A stretch of DNA of 64,000 nucleotides from Flavobacterium aerium (GCF_030766725.1 NZ_JARQWR010000014.1:1-64000), one strand, 5' to 3'; positions 28,779 through 35,673 are shown, numbered from the stretch's first letter. Notes: generated by a model from the letters alone, not told the origin. Numbers and translations: made by a program.

Positions 28779-29750
28779 ATGAACAATCCCGAAAGTGTTA
28801 AATTAGAAGTATTTACAATAGCTTTAAAACCTGTAGCTGGTTATGAAAATAATCTTTTTGAAGATTTATTATTAAACATTCCTGGTATAAATTCAGATAA
28901 CAACCTTTTTAAAAAATTTTATCAATTATTTATAAATCATATTGACTTAGGTTATACAGAAATAAGAGGTAAAGCTTTCACATTAAGTACCGATACTACT
29001 CAGTACGGATTTGATTCAACAAATGAAATTATTTGGGGGGTATTAAAAGGTGGTCCAAAAGGGTCTGGCAAGACAAAATCTCCTATTGCTAACAGAGAAG
29101 AGGAAGAGGATTTAAATGGAAATGTAATAAATGATAAATATTTTTTCTATTTACATTTTCCATTAAATAGTAATGTAGCTTATATATTCTTTCAAATTTA
29201 TGGAGGTACAAGTATTAGGGGCGAGTTTATACAGCATATAACTGATTTATTTAAAATTTCAGGAAAATATAATAAACCATTACTTTTTCCAATTTTACCC
29301 AATAGTATTAGAGATGAATTTAAAAACAATAGTAAAATAGTTGAGTTGAGCTACATTAATAGTGTACTTGCATCTTCTATGACTACAAATACTGAATTTT
29401 CAAATTTATGTGAAAAGTATAAAATTGAAATTAGCATTAAACCTGTAGGAGATAATGCTATTTCTCCTGAAAGAGCATCTCTTTTAAACACAGTTCTGTC
29501 CAGTTTATCATTTAATAATTCTCCTTTATCAAATGTCAAAAAAAGAAAAATTTCCTTGCAAAATTTATCTTCTAAAAAAACTTCAACTTTTGAATTGGAT
29601 ACAAATGATGTAATGCCACGAATTTATTTAAATGGCAAAATTCCTTTTGACACAAACGGTACGCCGAATTTCGTAAATTTAAAAACATTTTGTGATGATT
29701 TATTAACTGAGTTAATTGAAGGTGAATACACTAAAATAGCTAGACAATGA
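28779..29750 (+). CDS. Unrecognised 323-aa protein of a two-gene module
   Basis: I do not recognise this protein. It has 323 residues, no signal peptide and no membrane segment, so it should be cytoplasmic. Visible stretches include EVFTIALKPVAGYENNLFED, YTEIRGKAFTLSTDTTQYGF, a charged loop (GGPKGSGKTKSPIANREEEE) and YFFYLHFPLNSNVAYIFFQI. The middle resembles a mixed alpha/beta fold with long strands. It lies 57 nt after the AAA-TOPRIM gene and overlaps the next gene by 4 nt, so it works with the membrane protein. The setting argues for an anti-phage role, sensor or nuclease, unproven. Confidence 0.75.
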   Translation: MNNPESVKLEVFTIALKPVAGYENNLFEDLLLNIPGINSDNNLFKKFYQLFINHIDLGYTEIRGKAFTLSTDTTQYGFDSTNEIIWGVLKGGPKGSGKTKSPIANREEEEDLNGNVINDKYFFYLHFPLNSNVAYIFFQIYGGTSIRGEFIQHITDLFKISGKYNKPLLFPILPNSIRDEFKNNSKIVELSYINSVLASSMTTNTEFSNLCEKYKIEISIKPVGDNAISPERASLLNTVLSSLSFNNSPLSNVKKRKISLQNLSSKKTSTFELDTNDVMPRIYLNGKIPFDTNGTPNFVNLKTFCDDLLTELIEGEYTKIARQ

Positions 29751-30370
29751 TAAAGAAAGTATGGAATATTTATGTTAATGCTACAAAAAGTATTTGTATC
29801 GACGAAAAAAACAAAGTCAATTACCCAGAATTGATTTTTGTTTATCTTATAATATTAACCATAAGTATTTTCCTTGTTTATTATAAAAGCGAAAAATTTA
29901 TTGAAGATTCAAAAATATTAGCAATGCTTTTATCTTTATTCTCAGGATTGATGTATAGTGTACTACTAAAAATTCCTGATAAATTAAATAAGTTAGAAAC
30001 TATTGAAAAAAAAGAAGGAGAAAACAATAAAGACTTAAGAATTAGGACTGAAACCAATACACTAAATAATAGAACATTTAATTATCTAAAGAATTTCTCT
30101 TTCACATTGTCATATTCAATTATTGTTGCAATTTTTTGTATTTTTTTTGTTATTGCAAGTTCCTTTTTTACCTCATTATTAAATTTTCATTTGTCCTCAG
30201 TTGAAATTAATATTGAAAACATTAATTATATTTTAACATTTAAAGTTTGTTTAATCATTTTATATAGATTCTTTTTTGTCTTCTTCATGTTTCAATTTCT
30301 ATATTTTATTACAAAATCTGTAATTTATTTAACTGATTTTACTTTATTTGAATTTAATAATTTGAAGTAA
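29747..30370 (+). CDS. Four-helix membrane protein, partner of the 323-aa protein
   Basis: The 207-residue protein has four predicted transmembrane segments: about 28-46 (LIFVYLIILTISIFLVYY), 58-75 (LAMLLSLFSGLMYSVLL), 117-142 (TLSYSIIVAIFCIFFVIASS) and 160-192 (FKVCLIILYRFFFVFFMFQF). The loop between the second and third is cytoplasmic-looking and charged (IEKKEGENNKDLRIRTETNT). The start is in an ATGA overlap with the preceding gene. Small multi-pass proteins coupled to a cytoplasmic partner are typical membrane-depolarising effectors of defence systems (Kiwa KwaA has four helices), but no family signature is recognisable. Confidence 0.75.
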   Translation: MIKKVWNIYVNATKSICIDEKNKVNYPELIFVYLIILTISIFLVYYKSEKFIEDSKILAMLLSLFSGLMYSVLLKIPDKLNKLETIEKKEGENNKDLRIRTETNTLNNRTFNYLKNFSFTLSYSIIVAIFCIFFVIASSFFTSLLNFHLSSVEINIENINYILTFKVCLIILYRFFFVFFMFQFLYFITKSVIYLTDFTLFEFNNLK

Positions 30371-30398
30371 CATATTAAAACTTCAACCTTGGATCTAT

Positions 30399-30530
30399 TT
30401 ATATAAAATACAAACCAAGTATCAATAATGCAAGAATAGTAAAGCATACAATAAACAATCTAATCATACTAATTTTCATTTTAGCTAATTCATTAACTAA
30501 ACTGTCTTTATCTACTAGATTTCTGTTCAT
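30399..30530 (-). CDS. Possible small single-span membrane protein (43 aa)
   Basis: A short minus-strand frame runs ATG 30530-30528 to TAA at 30401-30399. It encodes MNRNLVDKDSLVNELAKMKI then SMIRLFIVCFTILALLILGL and a short tail: an amphipathic N-terminus and one transmembrane helix. The composition is sensible for a real peptide and there is no competing gene, but there is no further support. It could be a toxin-like or accessory membrane peptide. Confidence 0.35.
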   Translation of the reverse strand: MNRNLVDKDSLVNELAKMKISMIRLFIVCFTILALLILGLYFI

Positions 30531-30804
30531 AATTACTTATTTGAATAGTTTTGGAATAGTCATTTTTCTCAGTTAATATGTCCTGTTTAACCATTAACAT
30601 AATTGAAATTTAAGAATTTGAATTTAAATACAGATTGATTACTATATTCATACTGCTTTTAAAATACTTTTTTCCTTTCAGTTAAGTACAATTCGGTGTT
30701 CAGAATTGTAATATATCGTTTAAAATTTGGTAAATGCGGTGAATAAACAGCTTAATCACCGCATTTTTTGCGGTGATTAATTACTATGTAGCAAATTACA
30801 TTTT
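30531..30804. other. Intergenic region with a GCGGTGA hairpin
   Basis: The notable element is a perfect 12-bp stem, TTAATCACCGCA (30752-30763), loop TTTTT, TGCGGTGATTAA (30769-30780), with a third half-site ATGCGGTGA at 30734-30742. Only one arm pair can form at a time. No T-run follows the stem, so it is more likely a regulatory site for the toxin-antitoxin pair than a terminator. Confidence 0.5.
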
Positions 30805-30830
30805 AATATAAACAAAATTGTTTATATTTG
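30805..30830 (+). promoter_or_regulatory. Promoter with overlapping operator of the AbiE-type TA operon
   Basis: Perfect 10-bp palindrome AATATAAACA-AAAT-TGTTTATATT (30805-30828) overlapping the perfect -7 box TATATTTG (30823-30830). The antitoxin ATG is at 30835, so the transcript would be leaderless or nearly so. An operator placed on the promoter is classic antitoxin autorepression. Confidence 0.65.
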
Positions 30831-30834
30831 TACT

Positions 30835-31332
30835 ATGGATATTTTAATAGAAAAATATAAAGGCATTCACCCAGGGATAATATTGGAACGCTTACTTAAC
30901 AAAAAAGCGATTTCACAACGCCCTTTTGCCCTTTCTATTGGAGAACATCCACAAACCTTAAACACTATAACAAAAGGCAAAAGAAGGCTTAATACTGCTT
31001 TAGCATTGAAAATTGAGGAGAAACTAAACTTAGAAGAAGGCTCTCTTGCTTTACTACAAACGTATTTTGATATTAAAGAAGAAAAGAGCAAAGCAAAACA
31101 AAGCACGCCTAATTTAACTCTTTTGAGAAAATCATTATTTTGGGATACTGATATTTCTAAAATAGATTGGCAAAAACAAAGAGAAGCGGTAATTAGACGA
31201 ATATTTGAACGTGGTAACGATATCGAAAAAGAAGAAATTAAACACTTCTATAAAAGTGCCATAGTTAAAGATACACTTGCAAAAAGTATTCGTAAACCTT
31301 ATACTATTTACACCAATAAAGAAAACGCATAA
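30835..31332 (+). CDS. Antitoxin-like helix-turn-helix protein
   Basis: The 165-residue protein has an N-terminal XRE/HigA-like DNA-binding region: HPGIILERLLNKKAISQRPF, then LSIGEHPQTLNTITKGKRRL, in the pattern of plasmid-maintenance antidotes. The C-terminal half (LRKSLFWDTDISKIDWQKQR, then EAVIRRIFERGNDIEKEEIK) is shared by antitoxins paired with nucleotidyltransferase toxins. It overlaps the toxin start by one base (TAATG) and has a palindrome on its promoter, so it should repress its own operon. Confidence 0.8.
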   Translation: MDILIEKYKGIHPGIILERLLNKKAISQRPFALSIGEHPQTLNTITKGKRRLNTALALKIEEKLNLEEGSLALLQTYFDIKEEKSKAKQSTPNLTLLRKSLFWDTDISKIDWQKQREAVIRRIFERGNDIEKEEIKHFYKSAIVKDTLAKSIRKPYTIYTNKENA

Positions 31333-31979
31333 TGTTATACTACTCTACTGTAAATGATTTATTGAAAAATAGTTTATTACAATTAATGCAATCTGAAATT
31401 TTTAATGACTTTAGACTTGTAGGAGGTACAGCATTGAGTTTACAAATAGGTCATAGAGAATCGATTGATATTGATTTGTTTAGCGACGTAGACTACGGAA
31501 CATTAGATTTTGAAAGCATTGAGAACTATCTAAAAAACAATTTTAAATATGTAGATTATTTAAATACAATTCCAGCAATGGGAAAGTCTTATTTTATTGG
31601 AGAAGACAAAGAAAACACCATTAAATTAGACTTGTATTACACTGATAGCTATATTCAGCCTTATATCGAAATAGATGGCGTTAGAATGGCAACTATTGAA
31701 GAAATTATTGCCATGAAAATAGATGTTGTCCAACGAGGAGGAAGAAAAAAAGACTTTTGGGATCTACATGATTTGCTTCAATCATACAATATCAGCCAAA
31801 TGTTAAATTTACATGAGCAAAGATATCCTTATACTCATGACAGAGATTTAATAATTCAAAACTTCACATCCTTTGAACAAGCTGATGAAGATTTTAACCC
31901 AATTTGTTTTAAAGGAAAGTATTGGGAGTTTATCAAAGAGGATTTTGAAGAAGTTATTCTAAAATTTAAAAACTTATAA
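31332..31979 (+). CDS. AbiEii/MenT-type nucleotidyltransferase toxin
   Basis: The 215-residue protein has the DUF1814/AbiEii nucleotidyltransferase core: LVGGTALSLQIGHRESIDID followed by LF, with the DxD metal site in DIDLF, then a second acidic strand IKLDLYY and the helix MATIEEIIAMKIDVVQRGGRKKDFWDLHDLL. MenT/AbiEii toxins add nucleotides to tRNA acceptor ends and stop translation, acting as toxin-antitoxin or abortive-infection effectors. It is coupled to the preceding antitoxin and is the last island gene. All motif residues look intact. Confidence 0.88.
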   Translation: MLYYSTVNDLLKNSLLQLMQSEIFNDFRLVGGTALSLQIGHRESIDIDLFSDVDYGTLDFESIENYLKNNFKYVDYLNTIPAMGKSYFIGEDKENTIKLDLYYTDSYIQPYIEIDGVRMATIEEIIAMKIDVVQRGGRKKDFWDLHDLLQSYNISQMLNLHEQRYPYTHDRDLIIQNFTSFEQADEDFNPICFKGKYWEFIKEDFEEVILKFKNL

Positions 31980-32080
31980 TTTCTTTTACTATCCATAATA
32001 ATAGTTAATCTATTAAATATAGTACATCTTTTGTACACCTTATCACTTATAAACCCTTATCAATAAAGGAACGTTATTTA

Positions 32081-32097
32081 TTGTATCGGGGAAGTAA
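32081..32097 (+). repeat. Right att-like site: near copy of the mnmE 3' end
   Basis: TTGTATCGGGGAAGTAA differs from the mnmE terminus (18295-18310) by one C-to-T change and one extra G. It lies 100 nt after the last island gene and 3 nt before a terminator. Confidence 0.55.
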
Positions 32098-32099
32098 AC

Positions 32100-32136
32100 A
32101 AACAAAGGCTATAAAGTTTATTTATAGCCTTTGTTT
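32100..32136. terminator. Terminator, perhaps the pre-insertion mnmE terminator
   Basis: Perfect 16-bp stem AAACAAAGGCTATAAA-type arm (32100-32115), loop GTTTA, TTTATAGCCTTTGTTT-type arm (32121-32136). It separates the convergent toxin and lipoprotein genes. Confidence 0.85.
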
Positions 32137-32192
32137 TTGAACCAAAATCATTTTTCATACCTATCCAGTAAAATTTTGATGCTACTTTATTC

Positions 32193-33143
32193 TTAATGAT
32201 TATGATGATGTGGGTTCTCGCTTGCAGATTCAGTACCTTCTACTACATTGACAGTGAAATCTGCGGTATGAACTTTATCGTTTATTTTAAACTGTACCCA
32301 CATTCTATACAGACCTGCTTTTTTAACCTGAGTTTCCGCATAGATCGGGAAATCTGGGTCTGACATTGGATGAATATGAAGAAAATCCTTTGTTTCCTTA
32401 GCTACCATTACAATATGCGCATTGGCTCCAAGATAGGATTGAATATCTTTCTCTTCAAGTTTCTTCCCGTCTTTCTCCACTGTAAACGTTAAAACCTGTC
32501 CTCCACCCGTCTTTAAGTCATTACCATTAGTTAGTGTAACTGTGTAATTATCTACTTTAGAGATGAGTTTTTCCGTGGTTATTTTAGGTACATTCAAAGG
32601 AGCTCCTTTTACCTCTACTACCTGCATTTTAACATTACCCGAAGCACCTAGTGGTTTATAATCGGTGAATAGAAGGTATTTGCCTCCACCTGGAAATGTT
32701 TCGGAAATGTTATACGTGCCATCCGTTTGTTCCTCTGGGTGAATATGATCAAACCAGGTTAATTCTTCATTCATAACCAATAGATGCATCTTCATTTCGT
32801 GTACTACATCCATTGTTACACTTTTACCCTCTTCAGTAATTGCAATGGAAAGTTTTACAGGCGTACCTGCCTGAATTACTTCAGGATTACTCGTTAGCTT
32901 GACCTCAAAATTTCTATCTTTCTCAGAAGCTAACGGTTTCAATTCCATTCCACATTTTGAACACTTCTCCCCTTTTTTTCCTGTTACTTCAGGATGCATT
33001 GGGCAGGCATATGTACTTTCTTCCTTAGCATGTTGATGTATACTCATATCGGATGGTTTTTGCTTATTTTCTGAATTATTACACGCAGATAACATTGCCA
33101 TAGATGCTGTTCCTCCGAGTAATAAAATTTTTAATTTATTCAT
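32193..33143 (-). CDS. Heavy-metal-binding lipoprotein
   Basis: The 316-residue lipoprotein has lipobox LSAC (cysteine 21). A heavy-metal-binding domain follows: YACPMHPEVTGKKGEKCSKC then GMELK (about 45-70), the CPMHPE/CPKCGM motif found in CusB and CopA N-termini. The rest is beta-rich with methionine/histidine clusters (VVHEMKMHLLVM; FDHIHPEE; FLHIHPMSDPDFP), and the C-terminus is His-rich (NPHHHNH). It probably sequesters copper or silver in the periplasm. It forms an operon with the HMA protein 9 nt upstream and is under the first copper-region box. Confidence 0.85.
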   Translation of the reverse strand: MNKLKILLLGGTASMAMLSACNNSENKQKPSDMSIHQHAKEESTYACPMHPEVTGKKGEKCSKCGMELKPLASEKDRNFEVKLTSNPEVIQAGTPVKLSIAITEEGKSVTMDVVHEMKMHLLVMNEELTWFDHIHPEEQTDGTYNISETFPGGGKYLLFTDYKPLGASGNVKMQVVEVKGAPLNVPKITTEKLISKVDNYTVTLTNGNDLKTGGGQVLTFTVEKDGKKLEEKDIQSYLGANAHIVMVAKETKDFLHIHPMSDPDFPIYAETQVKKAGLYRMWVQFKINDKVHTADFTVNVVEGTESASENPHHHNH

Positions 33144-33152
33144 CGTATTTCA

Positions 33153-33371
33153 TTATTGCAAGAGTTCCGCTTTAAAGCCTTTTCTCTTGATGATTGCTAC
33201 TATTTCGTCCTCTGTAATTCCTTCAGCTTGAACTGTAAGGATTTTGTCGCTATTGTCCGTGTCTACACTCCATTCACCAATACCTTCGGTATTGTCTAAA
33301 TCAGATTTTACTTTACCTACGCAAGCACTACAGTTAAGGTTTGTTTTGAATTGAATATCTTTCTTTTCCAT
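33153..33371 (-). CDS. HMA-domain metallochaperone-like protein
   Basis: The 72-residue heavy-metal-associated domain starts at ATG 33371 (MEKKDIQFKTNLNCSACVGK); the longer frame starting at 33407 would cross the -7 box. CSAC is the CxxC metal site. The ferredoxin-like fold continues with WSVDTDNSDKILTVQAEGIT. It is a likely cytoplasmic copper chaperone feeding CopA. It is a close relative of the protein at 46877, which carries the same regulatory box. Confidence 0.85.
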   Translation of the reverse strand: MEKKDIQFKTNLNCSACVGKVKSDLDNTEGIGEWSVDTDNSDKILTVQAEGITEDEIVAIIKRKGFKAELLQ

Positions 33372-33404
33372 TTTTATTGTTATTTTTAATGTTATTGTAT
33401 ACTG

Positions 33405-33412
33405 CAAATTTC
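33405..33412 (-). promoter_or_regulatory. -7 box of the HMA/lipoprotein operon
   Basis: Minus strand GAAATTTG (nnTTTG match with weak TA), 37 nt from the regulatory box at 33450-33468. An identical GAAATTTG stands in front of the DUF2652 gene. Confidence 0.55.
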
Positions 33413-33449
33413 CATAGATTCTGCCGAAAATTGTTTATACTATTCCTTG

Positions 33450-33468
33450 TTTGATTTGTGAGATTTAC
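33450..33468 (-). promoter_or_regulatory. Copper-region box 1
   Basis: Minus strand GTAAATCTCACAAATCAAA, exactly 37 nt before the -7 box at 33412-33405. It is one of five matching sites in 33-47 kb. Confidence 0.72.
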
Positions 33469-33471
33469 TGA

Positions 33472-34041
33472 TTACAGATAATGTATATAGCCAATTTCCG
33501 ATAGATACATACAGTTGTCACAATTATCATATTCGAGAGTTGATGTAGCAGGCTGTTCAAAATTGGCTTTTAAAAATGCATCTGAGAATAAAGCATACGG
33601 AGGAAATTTTGCTATATGGTTTTTGAGCATTTTGTGTGCCTCCACTACTGGTGCTCCATACAGTTTTTCAAATCGACCAATTTTATATTGAGTAAAAAGA
33701 CCATAGTGTACAATAATTTTCAATGATAAAGGAATTTCCATAGCCAACTCCACAGATAGTCTGGAGACTTCTTTTTTGAAGTTGTTATACATCACTACTA
33801 TTTGAACTATTACATCGTCAAAAGAGGGGATTTGATCATATTTGTAAAACAATACAGCGTCTCCTTCAATCTCGGAAACTTCGAGTGAAAGATTGTTACT
33901 TTCTACTATTGATTTTAGGAGGCTTTCAGTAATGTATTTCCCAATAAACATATTGGTATTGATCACAAAATCTGTAAAACCAGATATATCCGGAATCATC
34001 AGCATTCCTGCTTTATATTGGATCGTTTGAGTAGAAGACAT
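33472..34041 (-). CDS. DUF2652 domain protein
   Basis: The 189-residue cytoplasmic protein has the DUF2652 opening MLMIPDISGFTDFVINTNMF and the core stretch VSEIEGDAVLFYKYDQIPSF. That layout (I-x-D-I-x-G-F, then E-G-D) resembles class III nucleotide cyclase folds, but the full catalytic set is not evident. A CDNCMYL stretch near the C-terminus (CxxC) could bind metal. Its function is unknown. The promoter carries box 2 and an upstream segment nearly identical to that of the HMA operon, so it belongs to the putative copper regulon. Confidence 0.8.
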   Translation of the reverse strand: MSSTQTIQYKAGMLMIPDISGFTDFVINTNMFIGKYITESLLKSIVESNNLSLEVSEIEGDAVLFYKYDQIPSFDDVIVQIVVMYNNFKKEVSRLSVELAMEIPLSLKIIVHYGLFTQYKIGRFEKLYGAPVVEAHKMLKNHIAKFPPYALFSDAFLKANFEQPATSTLEYDNCDNCMYLSEIGYIHYL

Positions 34042-34072
34042 ATCAGTTTCAACTATTTCTTGTTTTGTGTTA

Positions 34073-34080
34073 CAAATTTC
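34073..34080 (-). promoter_or_regulatory. -7 box of the DUF2652 gene
   Basis: Minus strand GAAATTTG, 37 nt from box 2 and 31 nt before the start codon. Confidence 0.55.
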
Positions 34081-34117
34081 AGCATCATTCAGCTGTATTG
34101 TATACTCCTATTCCTTA

Positions 34118-34136
34118 TTTTATTTATAACATTTAC
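34118..34136 (-). promoter_or_regulatory. Copper-region box 2
   Basis: Minus strand GTAAATGTTATAAATAAAA, exactly 37 nt before the -7 box at 34080-34073. A shared AAGGAATAG follows it, as after box 1, at the same distance (27 nt) from the -7 box. Confidence 0.7.
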
Positions 34137-34453
34137 TGATATATCAAAGAATTGAACAGGTAATCGATCTAACAAACTTTGCGTATAACTAGTAAATATT
34201 CTTGATGAATATACCTCCTTTAGAAAATTTATTTAAGTTTTTATTGGATCATTACAGAAACTCAAATTGGTATATTCAAGTATAGTATTGGCTAAAAATT
34301 ATGCTAATAATTGAAGTTGAAATTGTGTGTATGAATAATATTTATGTATTTTTAGACGACAATTTTTAATTCAAAATCAATAAAACATGAAACTTAAATA
34401 TACCCTACTGAGAAATAACACAATCGTTAATTTAATTAAATCTGAAAATCAAC
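34137..34453. other. Divergent intergenic region left of the foreign gene
   Basis: AT-rich and without a convincing gene. It contains an ATATTC-N5-GAATAT palindrome at 34198-34214, the left 19-bp inverted repeat (34267-34285) and a 26-codon frame at 34387-34467 (MKLKYTLLRNN) that overlaps the start of the foreign gene out of frame; that frame could be the truncated start of a disrupted native gene. Confidence 0.4.
34267..34285 (+). repeat. Left arm of a 19-bp inverted repeat around the foreign gene
   Basis: TTGGTATATTCAAGTATAG; the inverted partner at 35497-35515 matches at 18 of 19 positions. Confidence 0.55.
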
Positions 34454-35383
34454 ATGGACGACACTAGAGATCCAAGATTCAACGGACTCAGTATTACTAC
34501 TGGGGTTGTTCGCTACTCAGACCTTTGCTATTTGATTGCAACGCATGATGCTGCTATCAGCGAAGGTTATATCGATTCGATAATGTACACGCTGGATCGT
34601 GGAACTTGGTGGGCTGGCACAGTGCCATGGCTTGCCTGTTCCGGAACGGTCTGCCACGTGCCGGTCGAACGCTACCTAGCGTTGGGTACCAATGGATCGA
34701 TACGAGCTAGTGGTGGTGGCGTAGTAAAGGAAGAGGCGCCTATCGCAAACTCAGGAATCGATCCAAAGAAGCGCGGTCCTCTTCGTGAAATTCGCGGTAT
34801 TGCTAAAGGTCGAGCCTATGCAGTAGGAACCTGTCGGCAAGCCTATGTCCGTGAGGATGCAGATCAATGGAGATGTATAGACCAGAGTGCTCAAGTTGGT
34901 GACACTCCAATTACCGACACCAGCTTCGAATCTATTGATGGATTCAACGAACAGGAAATTTATACTGTTGGTTGGGAAGGTGAAATATGGAAGTATGATG
35001 GTTCTCTTTTCTCTCAGCAGAATAGTCCAACAAATCTAGCACTCTATAAAGTTCGCTGTGCACCAGATGGTTTTGCTTATGCCTGTGGTCAGCTCGGAAC
35101 CTTGCTTCGTGGACGTGATAATCAATGGGAAGTAATCAAGCATGAAAGCACCACAGAAGATCTTTGGGGCATGGAATTTTTCGATGGAAAATTGTATGTG
35201 TCCTCCACTAATTTCGTCTATCAACTCGTAGACGGCAAGCTCAAGCCCGTCGATTTCGGCGACGACGTTCCGCTGACCTGTTATCACCTGAGCGCGGCCG
35301 ATGGGATCATGTGGTCCATCGGGCCCAAGGATGTCATGCAGTTCAATGGTTCGAACTGGACACGGTGCCTGAGAATTGACTAA
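34454..35383 (+). CDS. Foreign beta-propeller-like protein of unknown function
   Basis: This 309-residue protein has no signal peptide. From about residue 109, five repeats of roughly 38 residues follow a pattern of a small residue, A/I-Y, V-G, then a charged turn and W: ARG/AYAVGTCRQ, EIYTVGWEGEIW, FAYACGQLGTLL, LYVSSTNFVYQL, MWSIGPKDVMQF. That suggests a kelch/BNR-like propeller. Base composition is far above its surroundings (36 of 60 bases are G or C in 35221-35280) and codons such as GCG and CCC are used freely, so it was probably acquired from a higher-GC bacterium. I do not recognise the family. Confidence 0.75.
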   Translation: MDDTRDPRFNGLSITTGVVRYSDLCYLIATHDAAISEGYIDSIMYTLDRGTWWAGTVPWLACSGTVCHVPVERYLALGTNGSIRASGGGVVKEEAPIANSGIDPKKRGPLREIRGIAKGRAYAVGTCRQAYVREDADQWRCIDQSAQVGDTPITDTSFESIDGFNEQEIYTVGWEGEIWKYDGSLFSQQNSPTNLALYKVRCAPDGFAYACGQLGTLLRGRDNQWEVIKHESTTEDLWGMEFFDGKLYVSSTNFVYQLVDGKLKPVDFGDDVPLTCYHLSAADGIMWSIGPKDVMQFNGSNWTRCLRID

Positions 35384-35416
35384 CCCGACCATCTCAGATT
35401 AACCCAGAATCAGGAT

Positions 35417-35452
35417 CGACGGTTAATGAACACATGGTCCGTCGTTCTTTAT
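35417..35452 (+). terminator. Possible terminator after the foreign gene
   Basis: CGACGG (35417-35422) pairs with CCGTCG (35439-35444) across a 16-nt loop, followed by TTCTTTATTTT. It seems to have come with the foreign gene. Confidence 0.45.
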
Positions 35453-35496
35453 TTTCTTGTCCAAGTAGAAATAATGAAGAATAAAAAGTGGGGCAG

Positions 35497-35515
35497 CTAT
35501 ACTTGAATAGACCAA
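35497..35515 (-). repeat. Right arm of the 19-bp inverted repeat
   Basis: CTATACTTGAATAGACCAA, inverted partner of 34267-34285. The two bracket a 1.25-kb segment with the high-GC gene in its middle. Confidence 0.55.
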
Positions 35516-35600
35516 GAATAATTATTTTAAATTTGTAACCAAAATACTCACTTGATTTAAGAATTTACTATTTGTTAAACTTAAATTTAGTGTATTAAAA

Positions 35601-35634
35601 TATATTCTTGCCTTGAATATTAATGGTAAGTTTG
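35601..35634 (+). promoter_or_regulatory. Promoter region of the first HMA-AraC regulator
   Basis: Perfect -7 box TAAGTTTG at 35627-35634. Just upstream is ATATTC-TTGCCTT-GAATAT (35602-35620), a palindrome related to the one at 34198 and to ATATTCTTGCC before copA (36284-36294), so it could be an autoregulatory site. Confidence 0.5.
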
Positions 35635-35673
35635 TCGATTCTATCTATAATAAAATCTTATCAAACAAAGATT

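Larger units (their letters stand above)
18295..32097. mobile_element. Putative genomic (defence) island inserted at mnmE
   Basis: About 13.8 kb bounded by the mnmE terminus and a near copy of it (one substitution, one inserted G). The content is entirely accessory: abiH remnant, another decayed gene, type I restriction-modification with DUF262, AAA-TOPRIM ATPase, an unknown gene pair and an AbiEii toxin-antitoxin. No integrase is visible, so it would be immobile on its own or mobilised in trans. A good terminator sits right after the right-hand copy (32100-32136), where the original mnmE terminator would be expected. Confidence 0.55.

Noticed and set aside
29047..29073. GGPKGSGKTK in the 323-aa protein as a Walker A motif
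   Set aside because: The stretch lies in a highly charged, loop-like segment, with no preceding hydrophobic strand and no Walker B partner; a chance resemblance is more likely.
28779..30370. The gene pair as a Kiwa (KwaA/KwaB) system
   Set aside because: A roughly 315-residue protein plus a four-helix protein fits in size, but the order is reversed and I see no DUF4868 features in the 323-aa protein. Not called without a profile search.
34267..35515. A complete insertion sequence around the high-GC gene
   Set aside because: There are inverted repeats but no transposase, and no target-site duplication is visible on either side, so only the repeats are annotated.
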